From positions 83,251 through 147,250 of the forward strand of contig NZ_KB908085.1 in NCBI RefSeq assembly GCF_000382345.1: a stretch of DNA of 64,000 nucleotides, written 5' to 3'. A program made the translations under genes and the position numbers. Numbering within the stretch: position 1 is the first letter of the stretch; every line of letters starts with the position of its first letter. Below are positions 54,754 through 64,000 of the stretch, in pieces. Origin of the DNA: Massilia niastensis DSM 21313. GTDB taxonomy: Bacteria > Pseudomonadota > Gammaproteobacteria > Burkholderiales > Burkholderiaceae_D. The notes beneath the pieces are model-generated. The model was given only the letters and a program-made list of their open reading frames with translations, was not told the origin of the DNA and ran no database searches.

Positions 54754-55244
54754 TGCGACATATCATTTCCGTCCTCCTCGAGAACGAAGCCGGCGCCCTG
54801 TCGCGCGTGGTCGGACTGTTCTCGGCACGCGGCTACAACATCGAAACCCTGACCGTGGCCCCGACCGAAGACGCGACCCTGTCGCGCATGACGATCGTGA
54901 CTTCCGGTTCGGACGACATCATCGAGCAGATCACCAAGCACCTGAACCGCCTGATCGAGGTGGTGAAGGTGGTCGACCTGACCGAAGGCCAGCACATCGA
55001 GCGCGAGCTGATGCTGATCAAGGTGCGTGCGGTCGGCAAGGAACGCGAAGAGATGAAGCGTACCGCCGATATCTTCCGCGGGCGTGTCATCGATGTGACC
55101 GAGAAGACCTACACGATCGAACTGACCGGCGCCAAGAGCAAGCTCGATGCCTTCATCGACGCCATCGACCGTACCTCGATCCTCGAGACGGTCCGTACCG
55201 GCGGATCCGGCATCGGACGCGGCGAACGCATCCTCAAAGTGTAG
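54753..55244 (+). CDS. ilvN: Acetolactate synthase small (regulatory) subunit
   Basis: A 163-residue ACT-domain subunit (MRHIISVLLENEAGALSRVVGLFSARGYNIE in pieces) that activates the large subunit and confers valine feedback. ATG overlaps the ilvB stop (TAATG). Also called ilvH in some genomes. Confidence 0.95.
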
Positions 55245-56330
<1,086 letters not shown>

Positions 56331-56369
56331 GTAGTACGTAGTACGCGTCGCTGCGGCGACCCGACCCGG

Positions 56370-56391
56370 AAGGGCCGCTTCGGCGGCCCTT
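56370..56391 (+). terminator. Hairpin after ilvC
   Basis: AAGGGCCGC-TTCG-GCGGCCCTT, nine-base stem with a UUCG tetraloop; T run absent. Probable terminator or mRNA end structure. Confidence 0.6.
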
Positions 56392-56513
56392 GCTTCATCC
56401 TGCGTCAATACAGTGATTTGAAACTTTCCATTACAGAAACAGTATGGGGGGACAAAAAACGGTATTGTGGCGCTCACGACAGCGCGTTGCTGTTATTGAC
56501 TCAGGAGAAGAAC

Positions 56514-57287
56514 ATGTCCCTTGCTAAACCGTCCCTGTTGATTGCCCTGCTGTTTGCCGCGCAGGTGCAGGCCCAGACGCCGGTAGCCACCCCGTCGACC
56601 GCCGGCACCATGGTGATCGTCCCCGCCTTCGGCGAAGTCAAGCACGCCAATGACGAGGCGACCGTGACCTTCAGCGCCGAAGAGCACGACAAGGACAAGG
56701 CCAAGGCGGCCGAGCGCGTGAACCGCAAGATGAAGGAGGGCACCGAGATCCTGCGCAAGCTCGACCCGCGCGCCGAGTTCAAGACGATGGGCTACTACAC
56801 CTATCCGGTCTACCCCGAGAATCCACAGCCGCCGCGTCCGGTGGATGGCGTGGTGAAGCCGCCGGTGCCGGTCGCCTGGCGCGTCGGCCAGTACCTGGAG
56901 ATGAAGACCACCAACCTGGCCAGCCTGCCGAAGACGGCAGCCGGCGCGCAGAAGGTGGTCGCGATCAGCGGCATCCACTTCGGCCTGAGCCCGGCAACCC
57001 TGAAGCGCGTCGATGACCAGCGTATCTCGGAAACCTACAAGAACCTGAACGAACGCATCGTGTCGATCGCCGCCGCGATGGGCCGCAAGCCGGCCGACGC
57101 CGCGCTCGAGACCGTCGATTTCGAAGGCTCGGGCCAGTATGTGGGTAACCAGCAGGAAATGGCCGCGCCGCAGATGGCGCGCATGCATGCGAAAGGCGGC
57201 GCAGCCGACGCGATGACGGAACCGAGCTTCGAACCGGGCGAAACCACGCTCCAGATGCGTCTGGTCGGCAAGGTCAAGTTCAAGTAG
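56514..57287 (+). CDS. SIMPL-domain (DUF541) periplasmic protein
   Basis: A 257-residue secreted protein: signal peptide MSLAKPSLLIALLFAAQVQA, then a SIMPL domain (FGEVKHANDEATVTFSAEEHDKDKAKAAERVNRKM in pieces). Related to oxidative-stress-associated proteins of unclear action. ATG 56514 with CAGGAGAAG upstream. Confidence 0.83.
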   Translation: MSLAKPSLLIALLFAAQVQAQTPVATPSTAGTMVIVPAFGEVKHANDEATVTFSAEEHDKDKAKAAERVNRKMKEGTEILRKLDPRAEFKTMGYYTYPVYPENPQPPRPVDGVVKPPVPVAWRVGQYLEMKTTNLASLPKTAAGAQKVVAISGIHFGLSPATLKRVDDQRISETYKNLNERIVSIAAAMGRKPADAALETVDFEGSGQYVGNQQEMAAPQMARMHAKGGAADAMTEPSFEPGETTLQMRLVGKVKFK

Positions 57288-57394
57288 TTGCCTCCGGTTA
57301 GGGTATCGCGTACGGTAGCGATTCGCTAACAACTGTTCCCGCATCTATAATGCGGGGACAGCCGCCTGGCAACTAAAACTTGAACAAGACACTT

Positions 57395-58258
57395 ATGCCG
57401 ACCTTTCCACGAAGAAGAACACCTGGGGCACCGAAGGCGCCACGATTTTCCCGCCTGAAGCGTTTTGGACGCCGGGCGGACAGAGTGGAGGGCGAGCGCG
57501 GGCGCGGCATCTACCTGCTGCCGAATGCGTTTACGACGGCCGCGCTGTTCTGCGGTTTCTATGCGATCGTCATGGCGATGAACCAGCGCTTCGAGCATGC
57601 CTGCTGGGCGGTGTTCATCGCGATGATCCTGGACGGGCTGGACGGCCGCGTCGCGCGCCTGACCAATACCCAGTCCGAGTTCGGCGCGCAGTACGACAGC
57701 CTGTCGGACATGGTGTCCTTCGGCGCCGCGCCGGCCCTGGTGCTGTACGAATGGTCGCTGCGCGGCCTGGGCAAGCTGGGCTGGATTGCGGCCTTCGTGT
57801 ACTGCGCGGGCGCGGCCCTGCGCCTGGCGCGTTTCAATACCAATATCCAGGTGGTGGACAAGCGCTTCTTCCAGGGTCTGCCGAGCCCTGCCGCGGCGGC
57901 GCTGGTGGTAGGCTTCATCATGATGATGATCGACCCCGACATCAGCGTCAGCGCGCGCCAGGTGGACTGGGTATCCTGGGGCATCGCGGTGTTCGCCGGC
58001 ATGACGATGGTGTCGAACGTGCCGTTCTACAGTTTCAAGGACGTGAACTTCCGCAAGTCGGTTCCGTTCATCGTGGTGTTCCTGATCGCGCTGGGCTTTG
58101 CGCTGGTGGCGATCGACCCGCCGAAGGTGTTGTGGCCGATTTTTGTGATTTACGGCTTGTCGGGATATGTCGTGTTTGCCTTGCGCCGCGCGAAGGGAAA
58201 ACCTGTCAGCATCATCCCCACCGATGACGAGCCGCTCGACGAGAGCGAGCGCCGCTAG
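57395..58258 (+). CDS. pssA: CDP-diacylglycerol-serine O-phosphatidyltransferase
   Basis: A 287-residue membrane enzyme making phosphatidylserine. CDP-alcohol phosphotransferase motif D-G-x2-A-R-x8-G-x3-D-x3-D present as [23 protein letters not shown] (first D-G to last D). Basic N-terminus, then about eight helices. ATG 57395 chosen over TTG 57380. Confidence 0.92.
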   Translation: MPTFPRRRTPGAPKAPRFSRLKRFGRRADRVEGERGRGIYLLPNAFTTAALFCGFYAIVMAMNQRFEHACWAVFIAMILDGLDGRVARLTNTQSEFGAQYDSLSDMVSFGAAPALVLYEWSLRGLGKLGWIAAFVYCAGAALRLARFNTNIQVVDKRFFQGLPSPAAAALVVGFIMMMIDPDISVSARQVDWVSWGIAVFAGMTMVSNVPFYSFKDVNFRKSVPFIVVFLIALGFALVAIDPPKVLWPIFVIYGLSGYVVFALRRAKGKPVSIIPTDDEPLDESERR

Positions 58259-58314
58259 CAGGCGATAGGGCCGCGGGGGCGCCGCATTTTGAGTTTAGCC
58301 GACTGGAGCCCCCC

Positions 58315-59862
58315 ATGCCTGACCCGAACCGCCTCATCATTTTCGACACCACCCTGCGCGACGGCGAGCAGTCGCCGGGGGCTTCGATGACCAAGGACGA
58401 GAAGGTGCGCATCGCGCGCCAGCTCGAACGCCTGCGGGTGGACGTGATCGAGGCCGGCTTCGCGGCGGCATCGCCCGGCGACTTCGACGCCATCCGCGCG
58501 ATTGCGGCGGCGGTGCGCGAGTCGACCGTCTGCTCGCTGTCGCGCGCCAACGACCGCGACATCGCCCGCGCCGCCGAGGCCCTGGAATTCGCCGCGCGCA
58601 AGCGCATCCACACCTTCATCGCCACCTCGCCGCTGCACATGCAGATGAAGCTGCGCATGGAGCCCGAGCAGGTGCTCGAGCAGGCCAGGCTGGCGATCCG
58701 CTTCGCGCGCAACCATACCGACGACATCGAGTTCTCGCCCGAGGACGGCAGCCGTTCCGACGAAGACTTCCTGTGCCGCGTGCTCGAGGGCGTGATCGCC
58801 GAGGGCGCCACCACCATCAATTTCCCCGACACGGTCGGCTATGCGGTGCCGGAGCAGTTCGGCGAGCGCATCCGCCGCCTGCGCGAGCGGGTGCCGAATT
58901 CCGACAAGGCCGTGTGGTCGGTGCACTGCCATAACGACCTGGGGCTGGCGGTGGCCAATTCGCTGGCGGGCGTGGTCATCGGCGGGGCGCGCCAGATCGA
59001 GTGCACGATCAACGGCCTGGGCGAGCGCGCGGGCAACACCTCGCTGGAAGAAGTGGTGATGGCCCTGCGCACGCGCGCCGACTACTACAACCTGGTCACC
59101 GGCATCGACACCACGCAAATCGTGCCGGCATCAAAAATGGTGTCGCAGATCACCGGCTTCGCGGTGCAGCCGAACAAGGCGGTGGTGGGCGCGAACGCCT
59201 TCGCGCACGCCTCGGGCATCCACCAGGACGGCATCCTGAAGGCGCGCGAGACCTACGAGATCATGCGCGCCGAGGACGTCGGCTGGACCGCCAACAAGAT
59301 CGTGCTGGGCAAGCTGTCGGGCCGCAACGCCTTCAAGTCGCGCCTGCAGGAGCTGGGGATCGAGCTGGACTCCGAGGCCGAGATCAACGCGGCCTTCGCG
59401 CGCTTCAAGGAACTGGCGGACCGCAAGGCCGAGATCTTCGACGAGGACATCATGGCGCTGGTCTCGAGCGCGGACCAGGCGCACGGCGGCGAGACCTACC
59501 GCCTGGTGTCGCTGGCCCAGCGCTCGGAAACCGGCGAGCTGCCGCATGCGCGGGTGGTGTTCTCGATGGAGGGCAGGGAAGTGTCGGCCGAGGCCACCGG
59601 CGACGGGCCGGTGGACGCGACCGTGAACGCGATCGAGAGCATCGTCAGGAGCGGGGCGGAGCAGGTGCTGTTCTCGATCAATGCGATCAGCAACGGGCCG
59701 CAGTCGCAGGGCGAGGTGACCATCCGCCTGTCGCACTCGGGGCGCATCGTGAACGGGGTGGGGGCGGATCCGGATATCGTCGTGGCCTCGGCCAAGGCCT
59801 ACCTGGCGGGCCTGAACAAGCTGCACTCGAAGGTCGAACGCGTCAATCCGCAGGGCGTATAG
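58315..59862 (+). CDS. leuA: 2-isopropylmalate synthase
   Basis: A 515-residue enzyme of the first committed leucine step. Catalytic [10 protein letters not shown], metal-binding [18 protein letters not shown], and a C-terminal regulatory domain. Consistent with the ilv genes upstream. Confidence 0.96.
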   Translation: MPDPNRLIIFDTTLRDGEQSPGASMTKDEKVRIARQLERLRVDVIEAGFAAASPGDFDAIRAIAAAVRESTVCSLSRANDRDIARAAEALEFAARKRIHTFIATSPLHMQMKLRMEPEQVLEQARLAIRFARNHTDDIEFSPEDGSRSDEDFLCRVLEGVIAEGATTINFPDTVGYAVPEQFGERIRRLRERVPNSDKAVWSVHCHNDLGLAVANSLAGVVIGGARQIECTINGLGERAGNTSLEEVVMALRTRADYYNLVTGIDTTQIVPASKMVSQITGFAVQPNKAVVGANAFAHASGIHQDGILKARETYEIMRAEDVGWTANKIVLGKLSGRNAFKSRLQELGIELDSEAEINAAFARFKELADRKAEIFDEDIMALVSSADQAHGGETYRLVSLAQRSETGELPHARVVFSMEGREVSAEATGDGPVDATVNAIESIVRSGAEQVLFSINAISNGPQSQGEVTIRLSHSGRIVNGVGADPDIVVASAKAYLAGLNKLHSKVERVNPQGV

Positions 59863-59878
59863 GGCCTGGCGCCGGCAC

Positions 59879-59917
59879 GGCGGTGCGACCCCGGATCCCG
59901 CCCGGGTTCGCACCGCC
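59879..59917. terminator. Hairpin between convergent leuA and lipoprotein gene
   Basis: Ten-base stem GGCGGTGCGA / TCGCACCGCC enclosing a further GC pairing. No T run; probably bidirectional. Confidence 0.55.
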
Positions 59918-59942
59918 GCCACGGCGTCATCCGCTGCGCACC

Positions 59943-60446
59943 CTAGCGCGCGCCGCCTTTTTCGCGCCAGTCGAACATCGGATCCGGCCCGTTCAGCATC
60001 TGCCGCACGATCCCGTCCTGGTCGAAGTGCACATGCATGAGCGAATTCCACACCATCGCCTCCTTGTAGCGGTACGACCACACCTCGTAGTTCTTGAACG
60101 CCACTCTCGACCTCTCGGCCGGCCTGCCGATGGTCCGCAGCACCTCGGCCTTGTCCGCCTTGTCGACCTTGATGGCCGCGAATTTTTCCCCGGTCAGCAC
60201 CTGCTCGTAGGACACCAGCCGTCCATCCGGCCCCAGGGTCGCCATCCAGGTAAACTGCCCCATCGGCCCCGACGCATACTCCAGCTCCTGTCCGCCGCCT
60301 TCCAGCGGGTAGACGTTGGTCGGCCGCCCCAGCTTGTTCTGCACCGCCTCGGCCGATTCGCCCACGTTGGGCGCTTCGCGCACCAGGGCGCAGCCGCCGA
60401 GCAGCACGCCCATGGTGAGAATTAACGATTTAGCAAGATTTTTCAT
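59943..60446 (-). CDS. Outer-membrane lipoprotein (SmpA/OmlA-like)
   Basis: A 167-residue lipoprotein: lipobox LGGC with Cys19. [21 protein letters not shown] resembles the SmpA/BamE fold start. Located between leuA and rpsO on the opposite strand. Function uncertain. Confidence 0.75.
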   Translation of the reverse strand: MKNLAKSLILTMGVLLGGCALVREAPNVGESAEAVQNKLGRPTNVYPLEGGGQELEYASGPMGQFTWMATLGPDGRLVSYEQVLTGEKFAAIKVDKADKAEVLRTIGRPAERSRVAFKNYEVWSYRYKEAMVWNSLMHVHFDQDGIVRQMLNGPDPMFDWREKGGAR

Positions 60447-60529
60447 GTGAGTACCCCTGAAAAGCCTCGGAAATTCCATGGAGTCCCATGTTGCGGATGC
60501 AAACACTGGCTCCTTGTGCCATTTTGACC

Positions 60530-60535
60530 TATACT
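60530..60535 (+). promoter_or_regulatory. Candidate -10 box (TATACT) of rpsO
   Basis: TATACT 87 bases before rpsO. No strong -35 hexamer at the correct distance (TGGCTC at 60507-60512 is weak). Confidence 0.4.
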
Positions 60536-60540
60536 GGCGG

Positions 60541-60566
60541 GTCTGTCCGATTGGGCAGATTTTTTT
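60541..60566 (+). terminator. Terminator-like hairpin in the rpsO leader
   Basis: GTCTGTCC-GATT-GGGCAGAT stem (eight pairs with two G-T wobbles, 60541-60560) followed by a seven-base T run (60560-60566). It sits right after the candidate start site of the rpsO transcript. Possible attenuator or start-proximal pause. Confidence 0.55.
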
Positions 60567-60621
60567 AATAATCACGGTGCGCTGGGTTCCGACTCTTGCA
60601 CCGCATGTGAAAGGTAACATC

Positions 60622-60891
60622 ATGTCCGTAGAAAACATCAACAAGGCCGCGATCATCGCGGACAACGCACGTGGCCAGAACGACACCGGCTCGCCGGAAG
60701 TCCAGGTCGCACTGCTGACCGCACGCATCAACGAGCTGAACGGCCACTTCAAGGCACACCAGAAGGACCACCACTCGCGCCGCGGCCTGATCATGATGGT
60801 CAACCGTCGCAAGAGCCTGCTGGCTTACCTGAAAGGTAAGGACCTGAACCGTTACCGCGACCTGATCGCCAAGCTCGGCCTGCGTAAGTAA
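60622..60891 (+). CDS. rpsO: 30S ribosomal protein S15
   Basis: An 89-residue S15 with [36 protein letters not shown] and the basic C-terminus LGLRK. Binds the 16S central domain. Directly upstream of pnp, the usual pairing. Confidence 0.97.
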   Translation: MSVENINKAAIIADNARGQNDTGSPEVQVALLTARINELNGHFKAHQKDHHSRRGLIMMVNRRKSLLAYLKGKDLNRYRDLIAKLGLRK

Positions 60892-60917
60892 TCATTGCGC
60901 CAGACGGTCTAGTCACG

Positions 60918-60954
60918 AAATGCCTGCGCCAGTATCACTGTCGCGGGCATTTTT
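60918..60954 (+). terminator. Intrinsic terminator between rpsO and pnp
   Basis: AAATGCCTGCG / CGCGGGCATTT, 11 pairs with one G-T, 13-base loop, T run. Probably partial, with pnp also having its own start. Confidence 0.75.
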
Positions 60955-61065
60955 CGTTTCTGCCGTTTTGTTGTTGTTGCAGTAAAGATCGCTAATCAGA
61001 GCGGTCCGTGGTGAGGTGGAACGACAGCCCCTGAAAATCTGTCGGCAAATAGAAAGGGATTACCC

Positions 61066-63165
61066 ATGTTTAACAAAGTTACGAAAACCTTCCAGTACGG
61101 TCAACACACGGTCACCCTGGAGACGGGTGAGATCGCGCGCCAGGCATCCGGCGCCGTCCTGGTGTCGGTTGACGACACGGTCGTGCTGGCCACTGTGGTC
61201 GCCAAGAAAGACGCAAAGCCGGGCCAGGATTTCTTCCCGCTGACGGTCGACTACATCGAGAAAACGTACGCTGCCGGTAAAATCCCGGGCGGTTTCTTCA
61301 AGCGCGAAGGCCGTCCCTCCGAAAAAGAAACGCTCACTTCCCGCCTGATCGACCGTCCGATCCGCCCGCTGTTCCCGGAAGGCTACCTGAACGAAGTCCA
61401 GGTCATCATCCACGTGCTGTCGGTCAATCCTGAAATCGATCCGGACATCCCGTCGATGATCGGCGCCTCGGCTGCGCTGTGCATCGCCGGCATCCCGTTC
61501 AATGGCCCGATCGGCGCGGCGCGCGTCGGCTATGCGAATGGCCAGTACATCCTGAACCCGACCACCACCGAGCTGAAGACCTCGCAGATGGACCTGGTGG
61601 TCGCCGGTACCGAAACCGCCGTGCTGATGGTCGAATCGGAAGCCAAGCAACTGTCGGAAGAAATCATGCTCGGCGCGGTCGTCTACGGCCACGACCAGAT
61701 GAAAGTCGTGATCGATGCGATCCACGACCTGGTGGCCGAAGGCGGCAAGCCGGAAATCGAATGGGCGCCGGCGCCGAAGAACGAAGCGCTGATCGCACGC
61801 GTGGCCGAACTGGCCGACGCCAAGATCCGCGACGCCTACCAGACCCGCGAGAAGTCGGTGCGCCAGCAGAAGCTGAAGTCGCTGTCGTCGGAAGTGCTGT
61901 CCGGCCTGGGCGAAGGCGTGGATGCGGCCGAAGTCGGCAACATCCTGTTCGACATGGAAGCCAAGGTCGTGCGTTCGCAGATCCTGGAAGGCGAGCCGCG
62001 TATCGACGGCCGCGACACCCGCACCGTGCGTCCGATCGCGATCCGCACCAGCGTGCTGCCGCGTACCCACGGTTCGGCCCTGTTCACCCGCGGTGAAACC
62101 CAGGCGCTGGTCGTCGCCACCCTCGGCACCGCGCGCGACAGCCAGAAGATCGACGCGCTGATGGGCGAATACACCGACGACTTCATGATGCACTACAACA
62201 TGCCTCCGTTCGCCACCGGCGAAACCGGTCGCGTGGGCACCCCGAAGCGCCGCGAAGTCGGCCACGGCCGCCTGGCCAAGCGCGCGCTGGTCGCCGCCCT
62301 GCCGGCGCCGGAAGAGTTCAGCTACTCGGTGCGCCTGGTGTCGGAAATCACCGAATCGAACGGTTCCTCGTCGATGGCTTCGGTCTGCGGCGGCTGCCTG
62401 GCGCTGATGGACGCCGGCGTGCCGATGAAGGCGCACGTCGCCGGCATCGCCATGGGCCTGATCAAGGAAGGCGGCAAGTTCGCGGTCCTGACCGACATCC
62501 TGGGTGACGAAGACCACCTGGGCGACATGGACTTCAAGGTGGCCGGTACCGCCGCGGGCATCACCGCGCTGCAGATGGACATCAAGATCCAGGGCATCAC
62601 CAAGGAAATCATGCAGGTCGCGCTGGCCCAGGCCAAGGACGGCCGCCAGCACATCCTGGCCGAGATGCAGAAGGCCATGCCGACCGTGAAGACCGAGCTG
62701 TCGGACTTCGCACCGCGCCTGATCACCATCCGCATCAACCCGGAAAAGATCCGTGACGTGATCGGCAAGGGCGGCGCCGTGATCCGCGCGCTGACCGAAG
62801 AAACCGGCACCCAGATCGACATCACCGACGAAGGCATCGTGACCATCGCCTCGGTCGACGCCGCCGCCGGCCAGGAAGCCAAGCGCCGCATCGAAGAGCT
62901 GACCGCATCGGTCGAAGTGGGCAAGACCTACGACGGCACCGTGCTCAAGCTGCTGGACTTCGGCGCCATCGTGCAAGTGATGCCGGGCAAGGACGGTCTG
63001 CTGCACATCAGCCAGATCGCCAACGAGCGCGTCAACGCCGTGGCGGACTACCTGAAGGAAGGCCAGCAAGTGCGCGTGAAGGTCCTCGAGACCGACGAGC
63101 GCGGCCGCCTGAAGCTGTCGATGAAGGCGGCGGCAGCGGACGACGCGGCGGCAGCTGCGCAGTAA
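61066..63165 (+). CDS. pnp: Polynucleotide phosphorylase
   Basis: A 699-residue 3'-5' exoribonuclease: two RNase PH-like domains, KH domain ([20 protein letters not shown]), S1 domain ([21 protein letters not shown]). Degrades mRNA and polymerises tails. ATG 61066 follows AAAGGGATT. Confidence 0.97.
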   Translation: MFNKVTKTFQYGQHTVTLETGEIARQASGAVLVSVDDTVVLATVVAKKDAKPGQDFFPLTVDYIEKTYAAGKIPGGFFKREGRPSEKETLTSRLIDRPIRPLFPEGYLNEVQVIIHVLSVNPEIDPDIPSMIGASAALCIAGIPFNGPIGAARVGYANGQYILNPTTTELKTSQMDLVVAGTETAVLMVESEAKQLSEEIMLGAVVYGHDQMKVVIDAIHDLVAEGGKPEIEWAPAPKNEALIARVAELADAKIRDAYQTREKSVRQQKLKSLSSEVLSGLGEGVDAAEVGNILFDMEAKVVRSQILEGEPRIDGRDTRTVRPIAIRTSVLPRTHGSALFTRGETQALVVATLGTARDSQKIDALMGEYTDDFMMHYNMPPFATGETGRVGTPKRREVGHGRLAKRALVAALPAPEEFSYSVRLVSEITESNGSSSMASVCGGCLALMDAGVPMKAHVAGIAMGLIKEGGKFAVLTDILGDEDHLGDMDFKVAGTAAGITALQMDIKIQGITKEIMQVALAQAKDGRQHILAEMQKAMPTVKTELSDFAPRLITIRINPEKIRDVIGKGGAVIRALTEETGTQIDITDEGIVTIASVDAAAGQEAKRRIEELTASVEVGKTYDGTVLKLLDFGAIVQVMPGKDGLLHISQIANERVNAVADYLKEGQQVRVKVLETDERGRLKLSMKAAAADDAAAAAQ

Positions 63166-63188
63166 GCCGAACCGGCCCCGGCCAACGA

Positions 63189-63221
63189 AACCGCCAGTGC
63201 GTGAGCCTGGCGGTTTTTTTT
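63189..63221 (+). terminator. Intrinsic terminator of pnp
   Basis: AACCGCCAG / CTGGCGGTT stem with nine-base loop and an eight-base T run. Confidence 0.93.
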
Positions 63222-63223
63222 AT

Positions 63224-64000
63224 GGCGCTGTCACCGTTTTCTGTTGGTCTGCTATGAACTGTTGAGCTTCTGCCCGGTCCAACACCCGTCGCGTCAATGG
63301 CGGAGGCAGCATGAAGGCGCCGGGTTTCAAGAGGTGGCTGGGACGACTGCCCGGGCTGACCCGGCCGCAGCGGGCGCAGGTGCTGCAAGCCCTGCATCCG
63401 GCTGTCGGCCTGGACCGGGTCGTCGAGGTGATCGAGCAAGCCAGGGCAGCGCACCGGTGCTGTCCCGCCTGCGCAAGCCGGCACTATCACCGGCACGGCC
63501 ATGCCAACGGCTTGCAGCGCTACCGCTGCCGCCAGTGCGGGCGCACCTTCAACGACCTGACCGGCACCCCGCTGGCACGGCTGCGCCATCGCAGCAAATG
63601 GCGCGATTACCTGGATACGATGCTCGCCTCCAGGCCGATCCGGGCGGCGGCCAAGGCGGTCGGCGTGCATCGGAACACGAGCTTTCGCTGGCGCCACCGC
63701 TTCCTGCACCTGACCAAACTCGACCGGCCAAGCAGTTTAAAAGGCGTTGCCGAGGCCGACGAAATGTTCCTGCTCGAATCGCAAAAGGGATCGCGCAAGC
63801 TCGACCGCCCGCCTCGCAAGCGTGGCGGCGTGGCCAGGCGGCGCGGCATCTCGCGGGAACTCGACTGCATCCTGGTGGCGCGCGATCGCACCGGACAGAC
63901 CGTCGACTATGTCACGGGACGTGGACCGGTCACCACGCGCCAACTGCACCAGCACCTGCGGCCGGTGCTCGATCCGGAGGTCCTGCTGGTGACCGACCCG
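63224..64000 (+). mobile_element. IS1595-type insertion sequence, left part
   Basis: The probable left end begins GGCGCTGTCACC at 63224, three bases after the pnp terminator T run; IS1595 elements usually begin with a GG...TGTC type sequence. The right end is outside the window, so the ends and target duplication are unproven. Confidence 0.65.
63311..64000 (+). CDS. IS1595-family transposase, N-terminal 230 codons
   Basis: Open at the right edge of the window. Begins MKAPGFKRWL; a zinc ribbon with CCPAC and CRQCGRTF cysteines (about residues 50-80), a helix-turn-helix (RAAAKAVGVHRNTSFRWRHR), then the start of the DDE domain with acidic residues in VAEADEMFLLES and LVTDP. Matches the ISXO2-like transposase organisation of IS1595. 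Confidence 0.85.
   Translation, partial: MKAPGFKRWLGRLPGLTRPQRAQVLQALHPAVGLDRVVEVIEQARAAHRCCPACASRHYHRHGHANGLQRYRCRQCGRTFNDLTGTPLARLRHRSKWRDYLDTMLASRPIRAAAKAVGVHRNTSFRWRHRFLHLTKLDRPSSLKGVAEADEMFLLESQKGSRKLDRPPRKRGGVARRRGISRELDCILVARDRTGQTVDYVTGRGPVTTRQLHQHLRPVLDPEVLLVTDP

Overview
The window is a high-GC proteobacterial chromosome segment. The best fit is a betaproteobacterium of the order Burkholderiales, probably Oxalobacteraceae (Massilia-like). The evidence is a complete iscRSUA-hscBA-fdx-iscX operon, the chromosomal order sigma factor/DUF3619/DUF3106/RDD then ilvB-ilvN-ilvC-pssA-leuA-rpsO-pnp, and strong GC bias at third codon positions. The genus is inferred from gene style only. No tRNA, rRNA or CRISPR array was seen.

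Layout. 1-11.4 kb: an organosulfur-type uptake and oxidation locus with two SsuD-like flavin monooxygenases, a TonB receptor, a class II aldolase-like protein, and a tightly coupled binding protein-permease-permease-MFS-ATPase operon. Three sigma-54 type promoter sequences precede its transcription units. 11.4-13.2 kb: a DTW tRNA-modifying enzyme and a radical SAM protein carrying a near-perfect LexA box. 13.3-21.9 kb: a LysR-linked catabolic cluster (FAD amine/amino-acid oxidase, MFS, DHDPS-like lyase, aldehyde dehydrogenase, YddG exporter, porin). 22.0-30.9 kb: phenol degradation. On the minus strand are phenol hydroxylase P0-P5 (dmpKLMNOP order) and catA, with a DmpR/MopR-type sigma-54 activator and a divergent outer-membrane transporter. 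Matched sigma-54 promoters and upstream activator sites allow phenol to catechol to cis,cis-muconate under phenol control. 30.9-36.4 kb: mixed housekeeping genes including a two-gene fumarylacetoacetate hydrolase/maleylacetoacetate isomerase operon and an unusual uracil-DNA-glycosylase-like protein.

36.5-44.8 kb: the Fe-S cluster assembly operon led by iscR with a recognisable type 1 IscR site, followed by a methyltransferase, threonine aldolase and a divergent RsuA/RluF-like protein. 44.8-48.7 kb: an SDR/TetR pair and a sigma-factor operon. 48.9-52.6 kb: a taurine/sulfonate-type dioxygenase with its own ABC importer. 53.0-59.9 kb: branched-chain amino acid synthesis (ilvBNC, leuA) with pssA and a SIMPL protein. 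59.9-63.2 kb: a lipoprotein, rpsO and pnp. The right edge enters an IS1595-type insertion sequence.

A 231-bp element with 29-bp terminal inverted repeats occurs twice (2663-2893 and 27757-27987, about 89% identical by hand alignment). Each copy lies a short distance upstream of a sigma-54 type promoter. It looks like a non-autonomous mobile element (MITE). The other signals most worth following up are the LexA-controlled radical SAM gene, the sigma-54 promoters of the sulfur locus, and several enzymes whose family-defining catalytic residues are replaced. No wholly new multi-gene defence or mobile system was recognised.
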